In this document: positions 5,220 to 6,606 of the stretch, piece by piece
Numbering within the stretch: the first letter of the stretch is position 1
Layout of the letters: the number at the start of each line of letters is the position of its first letter
Assembly (NCBI GenBank): GCA_023458095.1
Contig: JAEXAS010000030.1
Coordinates: forward strand, 1 to 6,606
Length of the DNA stretch: 6,606 bases
Direction: 5' to 3'
DNA from: Actinomycetes bacterium
GTDB lineage: Bacteria; Actinomycetota; Actinomycetes; Propionibacteriales; Propionibacteriaceae
Position numbers and translations under genes: made by a program
The notes under the pieces: model-generated
The model's database searches: none
Told to the model about the DNA's origin: nothing
The model's input: only the letters and a program-made list of their open reading frames with translations

Positions 5220-6536
5220 ATGTCAGATCCGAAGCAGACCAAGGTGGTGCTCGACGAGGCCCAGATGCCGACGCACTGGTACAACATCGTCGCCGACCTG
5301 CCCACTCCGCCGCCCCCACACTTGCATCCCGGCACCCGCGAACCGCTGGTGCCTGCCGACCTGGAACCGCTGTTCCCGATGGGGCTCATCGAGCAGGAAG
5401 CCAGCACTGAGCGCTGGATCGAAATCCCGCAAGAGGTCCACGACATCTACCGGCTGTGGCGGCCGTCCCCGTTCTTCCGGGCGCATCGCCTGGAGGCCGC
5501 TCTCGGCACCACGGCGAAGATCTACTACAAGTACGAAGGCGCCTCTCCGGTCGGCAGCCACAAGACCAACTCCGCGGTTGCCCAGGCCTACTTCAACAAG
5601 ATCGCCGGACGCACCCGCCTCACCACCGAGACCGGTGCGGGCCAGTGGGGGTCAGCACTGGCTTACGCCTGCCAGGTCTTCGGACTGACTTGCGACATCT
5701 GGCAGGTGCGCTCCAGCTATGAGGGCAAGCCTTACCGCCACTATCTGATGGAGACCTTCGGAGCCAAGGCCGTGGCCAGCCCGTCGGAGCTGACCGAGGC
5801 CGGACGGGCGCTGCGCGAACAGTTCCCCGACACCACCGGCAGCCTGGGCATGGCGATCTCGGAGGCCGTCGAGGCCGCAGCCAAGGACCCGAACGCCAGC
5901 TACTCGCTGGGCTCGGTGCTCAACCACGTGGCCCTGCACCAGACGATCATCGGCCAGGAGGTACTCAAGCAACTGGAGCTGTTCGAAGAGCCGAAGGCCG
6001 ACTACCTGTTCGCCTGCGCCGGTGGCGGCTCGAACCTGGCGGGGATCAGCTTCCCGTTCGTCCGGGAGAACCTGGAAGGTCGACAATCCACCACCATCGT
6101 GGCCTGCGAACCGCAGGCGGCACCATCGTTGACTCAGGGTGAATACACCTACGACTTCGGCGACACCGCACACCTGACGCCGCTGTTGAAGATGTACTCC
6201 CTCGGCGCCGATTTCGTGCCCGACCCCGTCCATGCTGGCGGACTGCGCTACCACGGCATGTCCCCGCTGGTCAGCCATCTCTACCACGAGAAGCTGATCG
6301 ACGCGGTTGCCATCGGGCAACTGGAGGCGTTCGAGGCCGGAGTGCTGTTCGCCCGCACCGAGGCGATCGTGCCTGCCTCGGAATCCAACCACGCCATTGC
6401 GGGTGCGATTCGTCAGGCGAAGGCAGCCACCGAGGCCGGGGAGTCCCCCGTGATCGTCATCGGCGTCTCCGGCTCCGGCCAGCTCGACCTGCCGGCCTAC
6501 GCCGAGTATCTGTCCGGCGGCATGGCTGACAGCTGA
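5220..6536 (+). CDS. trpB: Tryptophan synthase beta chain, TrpB2 class
   Basis: A PLP enzyme that condenses indole with L-serine to give L-tryptophan. The 438-residue protein is longer than classical TrpB (about 400) and has TrpB2 traits: YEGASPVGSHKTNSAVAQAY around the PLP lysine K115, TETGAGQWGSAL with E137 at the catalytic Glu position (E109 in Salmonella TrpB), and YSLGSVLNHVALHQTIIG. The phosphate-binding loop GGGSN is at 268-272, and SGSGQLD lies near the C-terminus in the PLP-ring-binding region. No essential residue looks lost. TrpB2 enzymes often act without TrpA, as indole-salvage enzymes; no trpA or other trp gene is seen next to this one. The start is ATG 5220, with GAAGGA six bases upstream; an in-frame GTG at 5160 would add 20 residues unlike the family and sits within the predicted -10. 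The physiological role (main Trp synthase or salvage) cannot be decided here. Confidence 0.95.
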   Translation: MSDPKQTKVVLDEAQMPTHWYNIVADLPTPPPPHLHPGTREPLVPADLEPLFPMGLIEQEASTERWIEIPQEVHDIYRLWRPSPFFRAHRLEAALGTTAKIYYKYEGASPVGSHKTNSAVAQAYFNKIAGRTRLTTETGAGQWGSALAYACQVFGLTCDIWQVRSSYEGKPYRHYLMETFGAKAVASPSELTEAGRALREQFPDTTGSLGMAISEAVEAAAKDPNASYSLGSVLNHVALHQTIIGQEVLKQLELFEEPKADYLFACAGGGSNLAGISFPFVRENLEGRQSTTIVACEPQAAPSLTQGEYTYDFGDTAHLTPLLKMYSLGADFVPDPVHAGGLRYHGMSPLVSHLYHEKLIDAVAIGQLEAFEAGVLFARTEAIVPASESNHAIAGAIRQAKAATEAGESPVIVIGVSGSGQLDLPAYAEYLSGGMADS

Positions 6537-6558
6537 GGCCTATTCGGCTCACAACGCT

Positions 6559-6583
6559 GGGCTCCCAAAATGCAGTGGGGCCC
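6559..6583 (+). terminator. Possible trpB terminator hairpin
   Basis: GGGCTCC (6559-6565) pairs with GGGGCCC (6577-6583) over seven bases, including one U-G pair, around an 11-base loop, 22 bases after the trpB stop. No U-tract follows; GC-rich bacteria often lack one. The remaining bases up to the window end are C-rich (six Cs at the very end) and hold no recognisable gene. Confidence 0.35.
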
Positions 6584-6606
6584 CCGGGGTTGCCACGCCG
6601 CCCCCC

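Overview
The window looks like ordinary chromosome of a high-GC Gram-positive bacterium (Actinomycetota). The reasons are the GC-rich coding bias, GTG/ATG starts, several TANNNT -10 elements placed right before start codons, and the gene families present: an LCM-type SAM methyltransferase, a coiled-coil/C4 zinc-ribbon protein, and an Xaa-Pro aminopeptidase with an extended N-terminus. A Propionibacteriales-like relative is possible, but the sequence alone cannot fix the genus.

Layout. Bases 53-446 (minus) encode the RNase P RNA (rnpB), followed at the window edge by a perfect 16-bp palindrome. Diverging from rnpB is a small SdpI-family membrane protein (516-884, plus). It ends tail to tail with a methyltransferase (881-1714, minus), and their stop codons overlap. 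Upstream of the methyltransferase on the same strand lies the zinc-ribbon protein (1766-2500, minus). Diverging from that is the aminopeptidase P gene pepP (2576-4057, plus), whose -10 position suggests a leaderless mRNA. pepP also ends tail to tail, again with overlapping stops, with a two-gene minus-strand operon: a DUF2975-type membrane protein (4281-5030) and a 75-residue Cro/CI-type regulator (4054-4281), joined by a TGATG junction. The operon starts from an AT-rich promoter (about 5047-5091) packed with TATCG/CGATA half-sites. Beyond it, trpB of the TrpB2 class (5220-6536, plus) has its own promoter and a good ribosome-binding site; a weak hairpin follows.

How the genes work together. 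Most are independent housekeeping functions: tRNA 5' maturation, proline-peptide turnover and tryptophan synthesis or indole salvage. The clearest self-contained module is the DUF2975/HTH pair with its putative operator. The family architecture and the overlap of half-sites with the promoter suggest an autoregulated unit in which a membrane protein may control a small DNA-binding protein. No CRISPR array, insertion sequence, phage gene or tRNA gene was seen. No intergenic gap exceeds about 190 bases.
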